Positions 1 to 5,991 of a stretch of 5,991 nt of DNA are shown piece after piece. The notes under the pieces were generated by a model. It was not told the origin of the DNA. It ran no database searches and saw only the letters and a list, made by a program, of their open reading frames with translations. Numbering within the stretch: position 1 is the stretch's first letter; each line of letters starts with the position of its first letter. Source of the DNA: an uncultured Eggerthellaceae bacterium (lineage in GTDB: Bacteria > Actinomycetota > Coriobacteriia > Coriobacteriales > Eggerthellaceae); the NCBI GenBank assembly GCA_934630485.1, contig CAKTWD010000095.1, positions 1-5,991 on the forward strand, given 5' to 3'. Made by a program: the position numbers and the translations under genes.

Positions 1-1019
1 GCTCTGACACGCTTATGCGCCCGTCCGACAAGGCATTTCGCGACAACTCGTATCAGGCGCTGCTGATGGCCGCTGCCATTGCGATGATCCTGGCTTCCAT
101 CATCGGCTACCTGTTCGCACGAAGCCTGGTTCGGCCAGTCAAACGCATTTCCGACACGGCGGAGGCCATGAAGGAAGGCGACTTCAAGGCGCGCACGAAT
201 CTGACCGGTGACGACGAGATCGCCCGTCTTGGCCAGACCTTCGACGCCATGGCCGACAACATCGAGCAAAGCTACGAGCTTGAGCGCCGTCTCACCACCG
301 ACGTCGCGCACGAGCTGCGCACGCCTCTTATGGCGATCCAGTCCACGGTCGAGGCCATGGTTGACGGCGTGTTTCCCGCCAACGAGGAGCACCTTGCCGT
401 GGTCAATTCCGAGGTTCAGCGCCTAAGCCGTCTGGTCGATTCGCTGTTGAAGCTTTCGCGTTTGGAGAACCGCTCGAACGCGATGAAGGCCGAGTTGGTC
501 GATGTCGGCGAGCTTATCTCCGCCATCGTCATGACGCATCAGGCCTACGTCGAGGACTCGGGTCTTTCGCTTGAGTACCACGCCGATCCTGACACCTACG
601 TCATGGGCGATCCCGATATGATCCGCCAGGCCACGGCGAACCTCATTTCGAATGCGGTGCGCTACACCCCCGAGGGCGGCCACATCACCGTCAGCGTGAA
701 GCGCGGCGACGCGATGGCCTCCATCGCTGTTCAGGATACGGGCATTGGTCTTTCGCCCGACGAAGCCAAGATGGTTTTCCAGCGTTTCTGGCGCGCGGAT
801 GCCGGCCGCAACCGCGCAAGCGGCGGTTTGGGCATCGGCCTTTCCGTGGTGAAGGAAATCGTCGATCGTCATGAGGGTTGGGTCGAAGTGGACGGCCGAA
901 AGAACGAGGGCGCCTGCTTCACCATTTACATCCCGTTGTACGATCGCAAGTCCAAGCAGCAGAAGAACCCGTCCAAGGCCAAGGCGATGCGCAAGGCCGC
1001 CGAGCGTGCGGGAATGTAA
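1..1019 (+). CDS. Sensor histidine kinase, 5'-truncated by window edge
   Basis: Membrane-bound two-component sensor kinase that autophosphorylates a histidine and passes the phosphate to a response regulator, which is not in the window. The frame is open from base 3 through the ATG at 15. That ATG has no visible ribosome binding site and the first membrane helix is missing, so the true start lies upstream. Counting from the ATG at 15: a transmembrane helix at about 15-37; a HAMP domain at about 38-88 (Pro41, D-E-I at 67-69); a HisKA H-box VAHELRTPL with phospho-acceptor His99 (codon 309-311); an N-box with Asn213 (NLISNAVRYTP); a G1 box DTGIGL at 241-246; an F-box FQRFWR at 255-260; and a G2 box GGLGIGL at 270-276. 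All catalytic boxes look intact. After the ATPase fold, the last 24 residues are strongly basic (nine Lys/Arg, one Glu). The general type is the OmpR-partner class; the signal sensed is unknown because the sensor domain is outside the window. Confidence 0.95.
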   Translation, partial: SDTLMRPSDKAFRDNSYQALLMAAAIAMILASIIGYLFARSLVRPVKRISDTAEAMKEGDFKARTNLTGDDEIARLGQTFDAMADNIEQSYELERRLTTDVAHELRTPLMAIQSTVEAMVDGVFPANEEHLAVVNSEVQRLSRLVDSLLKLSRLENRSNAMKAELVDVGELISAIVMTHQAYVEDSGLSLEYHADPDTYVMGDPDMIRQATANLISNAVRYTPEGGHITVSVKRGDAMASIAVQDTGIGLSPDEAKMVFQRFWRADAGRNRASGGLGIGLSVVKEIVDRHEGWVEVDGRKNEGACFTIYIPLYDRKSKQQKNPSKAKAMRKAAERAGM

Positions 1020-1087
1020 CAGCCTGATCGGAAAAAATAGGCACCAAGCGCCTTTGAATCCCAAGTCGGTGATTTTTAACGCAGTCG

Positions 1088-1117
1088 TTCCAACTTAGGA
1101 AGCGGAAGGCGCATAAT
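1088..1117 (+). promoter_or_regulatory. Candidate purC promoter
   Basis: The hexamer CATAAT at 1112-1117 matches the -10 consensus at five of six positions. A weak -35-like TTCCAA lies at 1088-1093 with an 18-base spacer. Transcription would start near 1124, giving a leader of about 35 bases before the purC ATG. The -35 match is poor (three of six), so this is a plausible assignment only. It fits the 140-base gap and purC having its own terminator. No riboswitch or obvious purine operator is visible in the short leader. Confidence 0.4.
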
Positions 1118-1159
1118 AGGAACTATCGTCAGAAACCTTCTAGCAAAGGGGTACGTCAC

Positions 1160-2032
1160 ATGACCGTGATCGACATCAAGCCCGACGCACAGGGCAAGGT
1201 CCGCGACATCTACGACTTGGGCGACAAGCTGTTGATGGTCGCAACCGACCGCATCTCCGCGTTCGACTACATTCTGGACAGCGAGATCCCCAACAAGGGC
1301 CGTGTTCTCACACAGCTTTCGTTGTTCTGGCTCGACCAGATGAAGGATGTCGTCGACAACCATCTGATCAGCGCCGACGTGGCCGATCTGCCCGAGCAGT
1401 TCAAGCCGTACGCCGACTATCTGAACGGTCGCTTCATGCTGGTGAAGAAGGCCGAGATGTTCCCCGTCGAGTGCATCGTCCGCGGTTACCTGGCCGGCAG
1501 CGGCCTTAAGGAGTACGAGGCCAACGGCACTGTCTGCGGCATCGAGCTGCCCGCGGGCCTGGTGAATTCCTCCAAGCTCCCCGAGCCCATCTTCACGCCT
1601 TCCACCAAGGCCGAGATCGGCGGCCACGACGAGAACATCAGCTTCGAGCGTTGCGTCGAGCTTATCGGCGAAGAGAACGCCACCGCACTGCGCGACCTGG
1701 CCATCAAGATCTACTCCCTCGCTCGCGACCATGCCGCCGAAAACGGCATCATCATTGCCGACACCAAATTCGAGTTCGGCGTCATCGACGGCAAGATCGT
1801 CCTTGCCGACGAGGTCATGACCCCGGACAGCAGCCGCTTCTGGCCCGGTGACGAGTACGAGCCCGGCAAGAGCCAGCCCAGCTTCGACAAGCAGTTCCTG
1901 CGCGACTGGCTGACCGCCAACTGGAATCGTCAGGGCAACCCGCCTGCTCTGCCCGAGGAAATCGTCGAGAAGACCAGCCAGAAGTACATCCAGGCTTACG
2001 AGAAGATCACGGGCCAGAAGTTCCCGTTCTAA
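1160..2032 (+). CDS. purC: Phosphoribosylaminoimidazole-succinocarboxamide synthase (SAICAR synthase)
   Basis: Cytosolic enzyme of de novo purine synthesis (EC 6.3.2.6). It joins CAIR and aspartate using ATP to give SAICAR, which PurB then cleaves. The 290-residue product shows the ATP-binding opening GKVRDIYDLGDKLLMVATDR at 12-31 followed by the S-A-F-D stretch at 33-36. The first family signature is around PVECIVRGYLAGS at 102-114, and the second is IIADTKFEFG at 198-207, followed by DEVMTPDSSRFW at 217-228. It belongs to the longer form of the family; the short form in Escherichia coli is 237 residues. The ATG start is supported by AAAGGGG at 1145-1151, eight bases upstream. No other pur gene is in the window: purC stands alone, with a candidate promoter before it and a strong terminator after it. 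The sequence looks intact and functional. Confidence 0.98.
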   Translation: MTVIDIKPDAQGKVRDIYDLGDKLLMVATDRISAFDYILDSEIPNKGRVLTQLSLFWLDQMKDVVDNHLISADVADLPEQFKPYADYLNGRFMLVKKAEMFPVECIVRGYLAGSGLKEYEANGTVCGIELPAGLVNSSKLPEPIFTPSTKAEIGGHDENISFERCVELIGEENATALRDLAIKIYSLARDHAAENGIIIADTKFEFGVIDGKIVLADEVMTPDSSRFWPGDEYEPGKSQPSFDKQFLRDWLTANWNRQGNPPALPEEIVEKTSQKYIQAYEKITGQKFPF

Positions 2033-2033
2033 T

Positions 2034-2060
2034 CGAAGCGATTGGATCCGCCGGGCTTCG
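2034..2060 (+). other. Weak stem-loop just after the purC stop
   Basis: CGAAGC at 2034-2039 is complementary to GCTTCG at 2055-2060 across a 15-base loop. No T-tract follows. It could protect the 3' end of the purC message or be chance; the real terminator lies about 20 bases downstream. Confidence 0.2.
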
Positions 2061-2076
2061 CGTCATTCGAGCTTGC

Positions 2077-2117
2077 AAGGGTCGCCCCTCTCCTAGAGGT
2101 GGGCGACCTTTTCTTTT
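2077..2117 (+). terminator. Intrinsic terminator after purC
   Basis: A perfect 8-base GC-rich stem, GGTCGCCC at 2080-2087 with GGGCGACC at 2101-2108, encloses a second small stem (CTCT at 2088-2091 with AGAG at 2095-2098). It is followed directly by the T-rich tract TTTTCTTTT at 2109-2117. The AA at 2077-2078 can extend the base of the stem. This is a textbook Rho-independent terminator in the + orientation and separates purC from the Pip operon. Readthrough into the next gene should be low. Confidence 0.9.
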
Positions 2118-2142
2118 GGCGGTTTTCGGTATAGTCGGTGAC

Positions 2143-2173
2143 TTGTAAAACAGATGTGTAACAGTCTGATAAT
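2143..2173 (+). promoter_or_regulatory. Candidate upstream promoter of the Pip operon
   Basis: TTGTAA at 2143-2148 resembles a -35 box (four of six), and GATAAT at 2168-2173 resembles a -10 box (five of six). The spacer is 19 bases, longer than ideal. The stretch is AT-rich compared with the surrounding coding sequence. It competes with the extended -10 candidate 30 bases downstream; both could be used. Confidence 0.35.
2144..2164 (+). repeat. Short direct repeat in the Pip operon promoter region
   Basis: TGTAAAACAG at 2144-2153 is repeated in shorter form as TGTAACAG at 2157-2164, 13 bases apart. The first copy also contains the dyad TGT-AAA-ACA. The repeat overlaps the spacer of the upstream promoter candidate, where a regulator could bind. 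It is short enough to be coincidental. Confidence 0.25.
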
Positions 2174-2182
2174 ACCCATGTG

Positions 2183-2195
2183 GTGAAAAACTCAC
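2183..2195 (+). promoter_or_regulatory. Small dyad upstream of the extended -10 box
   Basis: GTGA at 2183-2186 and TCAC at 2192-2195 form an inverted repeat around AAAAC. A flanking G-T wobble (2182 and 2196) extends it by one pair as RNA. The dyad lies immediately before the TGATACAAT element, where an operator would block RNA polymerase. A four-base arm is weak evidence. Confidence 0.2.
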
Positions 2196-2196
2196 T

Positions 2197-2205
2197 TGAT
2201 ACAAT
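2197..2205 (+). promoter_or_regulatory. Candidate extended -10 promoter of the Pip operon
   Basis: TTGATACAAT contains the extended -10 motif TG-N followed by TACAAT (2200-2205), which matches TATAAT at five of six positions. No good -35 is seen at the usual distance, which an extended -10 can tolerate. Transcription would begin near 2212 and leave a leader of about 63 bases before the GTG start at 2275. It lies downstream of the purC terminator, so the Pip pair is likely expressed from this region. Confidence 0.4.
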
Positions 2206-2220
2206 GTTCCGACGTAAACC

Positions 2221-2253
2221 GACCGAAGGGTCCTAATCGAAGGTCCAACGAAG
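2221..2253 (+). repeat. CGAAG repeats and small hairpin in the Pip leader
   Basis: CGAAGGGTCC at 2224-2233 recurs nearly exactly as CGAAGGTCC at 2239-2247, and CGAAG appears a third time at 2249-2253, just before the ribosome binding site. In RNA, GACC at 2221-2224 can pair with GGTC at 2229-2232 across a four-base loop. The second GGTC (2242-2245) is an alternative partner for the same GACC. This permits two mutually exclusive small hairpins in the leader. Whether they affect translation is unknown. Confidence 0.3.
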
Positions 2254-2257
2254 TTAT

Positions 2258-2266
2258 AAAGGAGGG
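2258..2266 (+). promoter_or_regulatory. Strong Shine-Dalgarno that fixes the GTG start of the first Pip gene
   Basis: AAAGGAGGG at 2258-2266 is close to a perfect anti-16S complement and lies eight bases before the GTG at 2275. This placement, and the family-typical N-terminus it yields (MRNVFRVLFRDLKRI), selects this GTG over other possible starts. Confidence 0.85.
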
Positions 2267-2274
2267 AACCGTTC

Positions 2275-4878
2275 GTGCGCAACGTCTTTCGCGTGTTGTT
2301 CCGCGATCTGAAGCGTATCGCCAAGGCGCCGGCCAGTTGGTTCGTCGTCCTGTTCTTGGTGGTGCTTCCGTCGTTGTACACCTGGTTCAACGTCATTGGA
2401 TTCTGGGACCCTTATAGCAATACCGGCGAGCTTCGCGTATGCGTGGTGAACGAGGATGCGGGCGCCAACGACGAGACGCTCGGCGATCTTCAGTTGGGCG
2501 ACCAGATCGTCCAGCAGCTCGAGCAAAACGATCAGCTCGATTGGGATATAACCGATCGCGACACCGCAATGGATCTGCTGGAAAGCGGCAAGGCGTATGC
2601 GGTGTTCGTTGTGCCCGAGAATTTCAGCAGCGACATGACCACCATCCTCACCGACTCGTTCCAGCAGCCCAAGCTCGAATACTACGTGAATGAGAAGCTG
2701 GGCCCGGTTTCGCCGAAGATCACCGATACCGGCGCCTCCACGTTGGATTCGACCATCAACGAGACGTTCATCTCGACGGTCACCTCGACCGTTGCCCAGA
2801 CGCTTAACGACTCGCTTGCGGAATCGCAGGCGCACTTCGATTCGTCGAAGTCGACGGTCGTCGCCGAGCTCGATAAGGTTTTGGCCGATCTGGATGCAGC
2901 GCGCAGCGCCATTTCCCAGCTTGATCGGGCGTCAACCGACGGCATTGACAAGACGCACGAGGCGAAGTCTGCTCTTGATCAGGCGAAATTCCAGATTTCC
3001 GACATGTCCCTGGCTCTAAGTCAGCTCGCCACGCTCACTGCCACGGTGAACACCGAGATGAATAAAACGGTGTCAAGCCTGTCCACGGCGCTGGACAAAG
3101 GTTCGGCCATGATCTCGTCTGCTGCGGCGCAGGCCAATACCGTCATCGGCGATTCCGCGGCGAACATCGTCTCGGCCGAGGCCTCGGTGAAACAGGCGGC
3201 TGAATACAGCAAGGCGCTTGTCGAAAGCAATCAGGCACTTATCACCGAGCTGCGCTCAATGCAGGAAGACATGCCCGAAGGCGACCAGAAGAAGTTGCTC
3301 GGCGATGTCATCGATACGTTGGAAACCGCGAACAACAACGCATCGACACAGGTGGGCATCATCGAGCAAACGGCCACCGACGTTTCGAATTCGGCTCAGT
3401 CGGTTGCTTCGGCGTCGAACGCGATAAACGATTCTGTTCAGACCACCATCAAGGCCACGGACGACTACCGCACGGTGCTGTCCACGCAGACCGTCCCGCA
3501 AACCAGCGCGGCGCTTGCCACCATCAGCGCCACGTCCAACAGCCTTGCCGGCACGGTTGCTCAGCAAACCGCGCTGGTCGATCAAACCGCTCCGGTGCTC
3601 AACCAGCTTGAGGGCACGTTGTCCACCACGTCGGGCGCCTTGACGCAGACCGACGCCTTGTTGGCCGATGCCCAAACCGAGATCGACAACGTGCGTACCG
3701 ACGTTGTCGCGCTGAACACGTCAGGCAAGCTAGGCGAGCTGTTCGGCGACGATGGCTCCATCGACGTCGACAAGGTTGCCGACTTCATGCAGTCGCCGAC
3801 CAAGGTCAAAACCGAGGAGCTATACCCGCTAAACGCATACGGCTCGGCCATGGCGCCGCTTTTCATCAACCTCACGCTGTGGATCGGCGTGTTCATGTTG
3901 ATGGTCATCATGCACGTCGAGGTGGATGACGAGGGCATCAAGAACCTCACTATCGCGCAGCGCTATTTGGGCCGCGGCCTTCTGTTTGCCATCATGGTTT
4001 CGCTTCAGGCGATTATCTGCATTACCGGCTGCCTGTATCTAGGCGTGCAAACGGTGTCGGCGCCTGCACTGTACATCACGGCGATAGCCTGCTCGCTTAC
4101 GTACTTGGCCATTCAGTACACGCTGTCTACCACGCTTCAGCACGTGGGCAAGGGCCTCTGTGTGATCATGGTGTTCGTTCAGATCCCCGGAGCCACGGGT
4201 TTGTATCCGGTCGAGCTGACCACGCGCTTCTTCCAGACGATCTACCCGGTGTTTCCCTTCACGTACGGCATCAACGCCATGCGCGAAACGGTGAGCGGTT
4301 TCTACGGGAGCGCTTGGACGAACGACCTGGCCATGCTTGCCCTGTTCTTCGTAGTGTTCGTGCTGATCGGTGTGTTCGTCAGGCCGTTCCTCACCAACAC
4401 CAACCTCATGTTCGCGAAGCAGCTTACCGAAACCGACATAATCAATCACGAGACGGTGCACCTGCCCGAGCGCCGTTATCGCGCGACGCAGATCATCCGC
4501 GCCATGTCCGACCATGGGGAGTTCCGCGCTTACCTTGACGAGCATTCGGCGCGCTTCTTCAGGTTGTACCCCAGGCTCAAGCGTGATGCCATCATCTTCG
4601 GAATCGGCGTGCCGGTCGTGTTCACCACGGCCATGGCGTTCCTGAGTCCCGGCAAGAAGGTCGTCGTGCTTACCGTATGGCTGCTTTGGCTTGTGGTGGT
4701 CATTGCGTTCTTGCTGGTTGTCGAACATATTCGCGACAGTCTTGAAAGGCAGGCCGCGCTCAATGCCATGTCCGATGCCGAGCTGCGCGAGCTGTTCTCG
4801 GCACGCAACCGCATCAGTGAGAAGGAAAGCGCCCATCAGGCGGCTGCTGCTTCCGTTGAAGGGGGAGAAGGCCGATGA
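2275..4878 (+). CDS. YhgE/Pip family membrane protein, first of a tandem pair
   Basis: Complete 867-residue envelope protein of the YhgE/Pip (phage infection protein) family, whose C-terminal half is an ABC-2-type membrane domain. Residues 1-15 are a short cytoplasmic start, followed by a membrane helix at about 22-42. Next comes the family motif NTGELRVCVVNEDAG at 49-63 and a mixed globular part to about 160. A long Ser/Thr/Ala/Gln-rich, probably helical stalk runs to about 505 and should be extracellular. The membrane domain opens with YPLNAYGSAMAPLF at 517-530, with helices near 525-547, 567-590, 597-618, 625-645 and 683-705. It contains the conserved loop IPGATGLYPVELTTRFFQ (637-654) and PFTYGINAMR (661-670). 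A charged linker, two extra helices (about 771-790 and 796-817) and a hydrophilic tail follow. No ATPase is encoded nearby. The stop overlaps the next start as ATGA. Lactococcus Pip is a phage receptor; the host function here is unknown. Confidence 0.93.
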   Translation: MRNVFRVLFRDLKRIAKAPASWFVVLFLVVLPSLYTWFNVIGFWDPYSNTGELRVCVVNEDAGANDETLGDLQLGDQIVQQLEQNDQLDWDITDRDTAMDLLESGKAYAVFVVPENFSSDMTTILTDSFQQPKLEYYVNEKLGPVSPKITDTGASTLDSTINETFISTVTSTVAQTLNDSLAESQAHFDSSKSTVVAELDKVLADLDAARSAISQLDRASTDGIDKTHEAKSALDQAKFQISDMSLALSQLATLTATVNTEMNKTVSSLSTALDKGSAMISSAAAQANTVIGDSAANIVSAEASVKQAAEYSKALVESNQALITELRSMQEDMPEGDQKKLLGDVIDTLETANNNASTQVGIIEQTATDVSNSAQSVASASNAINDSVQTTIKATDDYRTVLSTQTVPQTSAALATISATSNSLAGTVAQQTALVDQTAPVLNQLEGTLSTTSGALTQTDALLADAQTEIDNVRTDVVALNTSGKLGELFGDDGSIDVDKVADFMQSPTKVKTEELYPLNAYGSAMAPLFINLTLWIGVFMLMVIMHVEVDDEGIKNLTIAQRYLGRGLLFAIMVSLQAIICITGCLYLGVQTVSAPALYITAIACSLTYLAIQYTLSTTLQHVGKGLCVIMVFVQIPGATGLYPVELTTRFFQTIYPVFPFTYGINAMRETVSGFYGSAWTNDLAMLALFFVVFVLIGVFVRPFLTNTNLMFAKQLTETDIINHETVHLPERRYRATQIIRAMSDHGEFRAYLDEHSARFFRLYPRLKRDAIIFGIGVPVVFTTAMAFLSPGKKVVVLTVWLLWLVVVIAFLLVVEHIRDSLERQAALNAMSDAELRELFSARNRISEKESAHQAAAASVEGGEGR

Positions 4879-5991
4879 GGAACGCATGGGAGCTGTTCAA
4901 GGGGGATCTCAAACGCCTGCGTGGAAACGTGGTCACCGTCATTTGCGTGCTGGGCATCATCGCCTTGCCGTCCATTTTCTCGTGGTACAACATGATCGCA
5001 AGCTGGAACGTGTTCGAGAACACGGGCAACTTGTCCGTTGCCGTTGCCAACACCGACGAGGGGTACAAGAGCGATCTGGTGCCCATCAAGGTGAGCGTCG
5101 GCGATCAGGTGGTGTCGGCGCTACGGGCGAACGACCAGATCAACTGGGTGGTCACAACCGAGGAAGATGCTATCGACGGTGCACGTTCGGGTAAGTACTA
5201 CGCTGCCGTGGTCATTCCCGAAAGCTTCAGCCGCGACATGATGACGTTCTACTCCGATGACGTTCAGCATGCGCAGATCGTCTATTACTCGAACGAGAAG
5301 AAGAACGCCATTGCGCCGAAGGTTACCGACCAGGGTGCCGATCAGGTGTCGTCCCAGGTCAACCGGGTATTTATGGAGACGCTGTCCGACGCTGCGCTTG
5401 CGATTGCGCAAGATCTTCTGAATTATGCCGACACGAACGACGTTGACGGCGCCATTGGCGACCTTGGCGATCATGTCGAGGTCCTGTCCAGCCAGATGAC
5501 GCGTGCTTCGTCGGTTCTGCGCGCGTATTCGTCGATCCTGGGCTCATCGCGCGATTTGGTCAGCAGCTCTGCCGACCTGCTTTCCCAGGCGAAGGAATCC
5601 GCTTCGGAGGTGTCGTCTCAGGTCGAGCAGGTGAAAGGCTCGGGTGAGAGCATCATCTCGGCCATGGACTCGGCAACTGCTGCACTGTCGCAGGCGGTGG
5701 AAACCAGCTCGTCGACGTTCGGTTCGGTTCAGTCTGCCGTTGACGCGGCCTTCGACTCGGCTGACGCCACCACGGAAAACACCGCATCGTCGTTGCACCT
5801 GACAGCCGCGAACTTGCGCAGTCAAGCGGGCAATTATTCCAACATCGCCGATCAGTTTGCCGCCATGAAGGGCAGCCTTCCCGACGACAGCCAGCTTGCC
5901 GTTGAAGCCATGATCCTTCAGATGCGCTCCACGGCGGCGTTGATGAACACGCTCGCGGACGGCATCGACCAGTCCGCCGATGACATGGTTG
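4875..5991 (+). CDS. YhgE/Pip family membrane protein, second of the pair, 3'-truncated by window edge
   Basis: The frame is open from the ATG at 4875 to the window end, giving 372 codons with no stop. The ATG overlaps the TGA of the upstream gene (ATGA), and purine-rich GGGGGAGAAGG just before it can serve as ribosome binding site; the two genes are probably translationally coupled. The product starts MRNAWELFKGDLKRL, has a membrane helix at about 19-42, the family motif NTGNLSVAVANTDEG at 49-63, a globular part to about 165, and a Ser/Ala/Gln-rich helical stalk to the end of what is visible. It aligns with the upstream protein almost without gaps through residue 340, for example YYSNEKKNAIAPKVTDQGA at 137-155 against YYVNEKLGPVSPKITDTGA at 136-154. 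The missing C-terminal part should carry the ABC-2-like membrane helices. It arose by duplication but has diverged well beyond a recent copy. Confidence 0.92.
   Translation, partial: MRNAWELFKGDLKRLRGNVVTVICVLGIIALPSIFSWYNMIASWNVFENTGNLSVAVANTDEGYKSDLVPIKVSVGDQVVSALRANDQINWVVTTEEDAIDGARSGKYYAAVVIPESFSRDMMTFYSDDVQHAQIVYYSNEKKNAIAPKVTDQGADQVSSQVNRVFMETLSDAALAIAQDLLNYADTNDVDGAIGDLGDHVEVLSSQMTRASSVLRAYSSILGSSRDLVSSSADLLSQAKESASEVSSQVEQVKGSGESIISAMDSATAALSQAVETSSSTFGSVQSAVDAAFDSADATTENTASSLHLTAANLRSQAGNYSNIADQFAAMKGSLPDDSQLAVEAMILQMRSTAALMNTLADGIDQSADDMV

Noticed and set aside
15..1019. Treating the ATG at 15 as the real start of the kinase
   Set aside because: The frame is open upstream to the window edge, no ribosome binding site precedes it within the visible bases, and the product would lack the first membrane helix and the sensor domain.
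1039..1055. Possible terminator after the kinase (AGGC at 1039-1042 with GCCT at 1050-1053)
   Set aside because: The stem is only four pairs and is followed by just three T residues, too weak to call a terminator.
423..1064. Minus-strand open frame (213 codons) opposite the histidine kinase
   Set aside because: Antisense shadow of the intact catalytic domain of the kinase; no domain or ribosome binding site was recognised.
1076..1732. Minus-strand open frame (218 codons) opposite purC
   Set aside because: Shadow of a highly conserved enzyme gene; the composition (Val/Gly/Leu/Asp-rich) reflects reverse-complemented codons.
3100..3700. Repetitive Ser/Ala/Thr stalk considered as a repeat array or mobile insertion
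   Set aside because: The similarity is low-complexity helical composition at protein level; no DNA-level tandem repeats, inverted terminal repeats or target duplications were seen.
4039..4887. Long minus-strand open frame (282 codons) opposite the end of the first Pip gene
   Set aside because: It lies entirely antisense to a well-supported family protein, its translation is rich in His/Arg/Glu/Gly as expected for a mirrored GC-rich gene, and no recognisable domain is seen.

Overview
The window is a moderately GC-rich bacterial segment with every supported gene on the + strand. The style is that of a high-GC Gram-positive: a GTG start with a near-perfect Shine-Dalgarno, a long (290 aa) PurC, and a tandem pair of YhgE/Pip-type membrane proteins. 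I would guess Actinomycetota, possibly a gut Coriobacteriia (Eggerthella-like). That is inference from gene content and codon style; no rRNA or other marker is present.

Layout. (1) Bases 1-1019 hold the 3' part of a membrane sensor histidine kinase gene. Its start and the first half of its sensor lie upstream of the window. (2) Bases 1020-1159 are a 140-base gap with a candidate promoter and a clear ribosome binding site for the next gene. (3) Bases 1160-2032 are purC (SAICAR synthase, purine biosynthesis), a single-gene unit closed by a strong intrinsic terminator at 2077-2117. (4) Bases 2118-2274 are a regulatory region with two candidate promoters, a direct repeat, two small dyads and a strong Shine-Dalgarno. 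(5) Bases 2275-4878 encode a complete 867-residue YhgE/Pip-family protein with a two-helix C-terminal extension. (6) From 4875 to the window end runs a second, incomplete YhgE/Pip paralogue. It overlaps the first by ATGA, and because it has no stop inside the window it is easy to miss.

How the parts relate. The kinase and purC look like independent units that happen to be adjacent. The two Pip genes are one translationally coupled operon. Their N-terminal 340 or so residues align almost without gaps, which suggests two related subunits made together, probably a hetero-oligomeric envelope complex with long extracellular helical stalks. Relatives of this family (Lactococcus Pip, Bacillus YueB) are phage receptors, and YueB/EsaA belong to type VII secretion. 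The native role of the pair here cannot be read from the sequence. The Pip pair and its control region are the least ordinary part of the window; I see no clear sign of a wholly new system.
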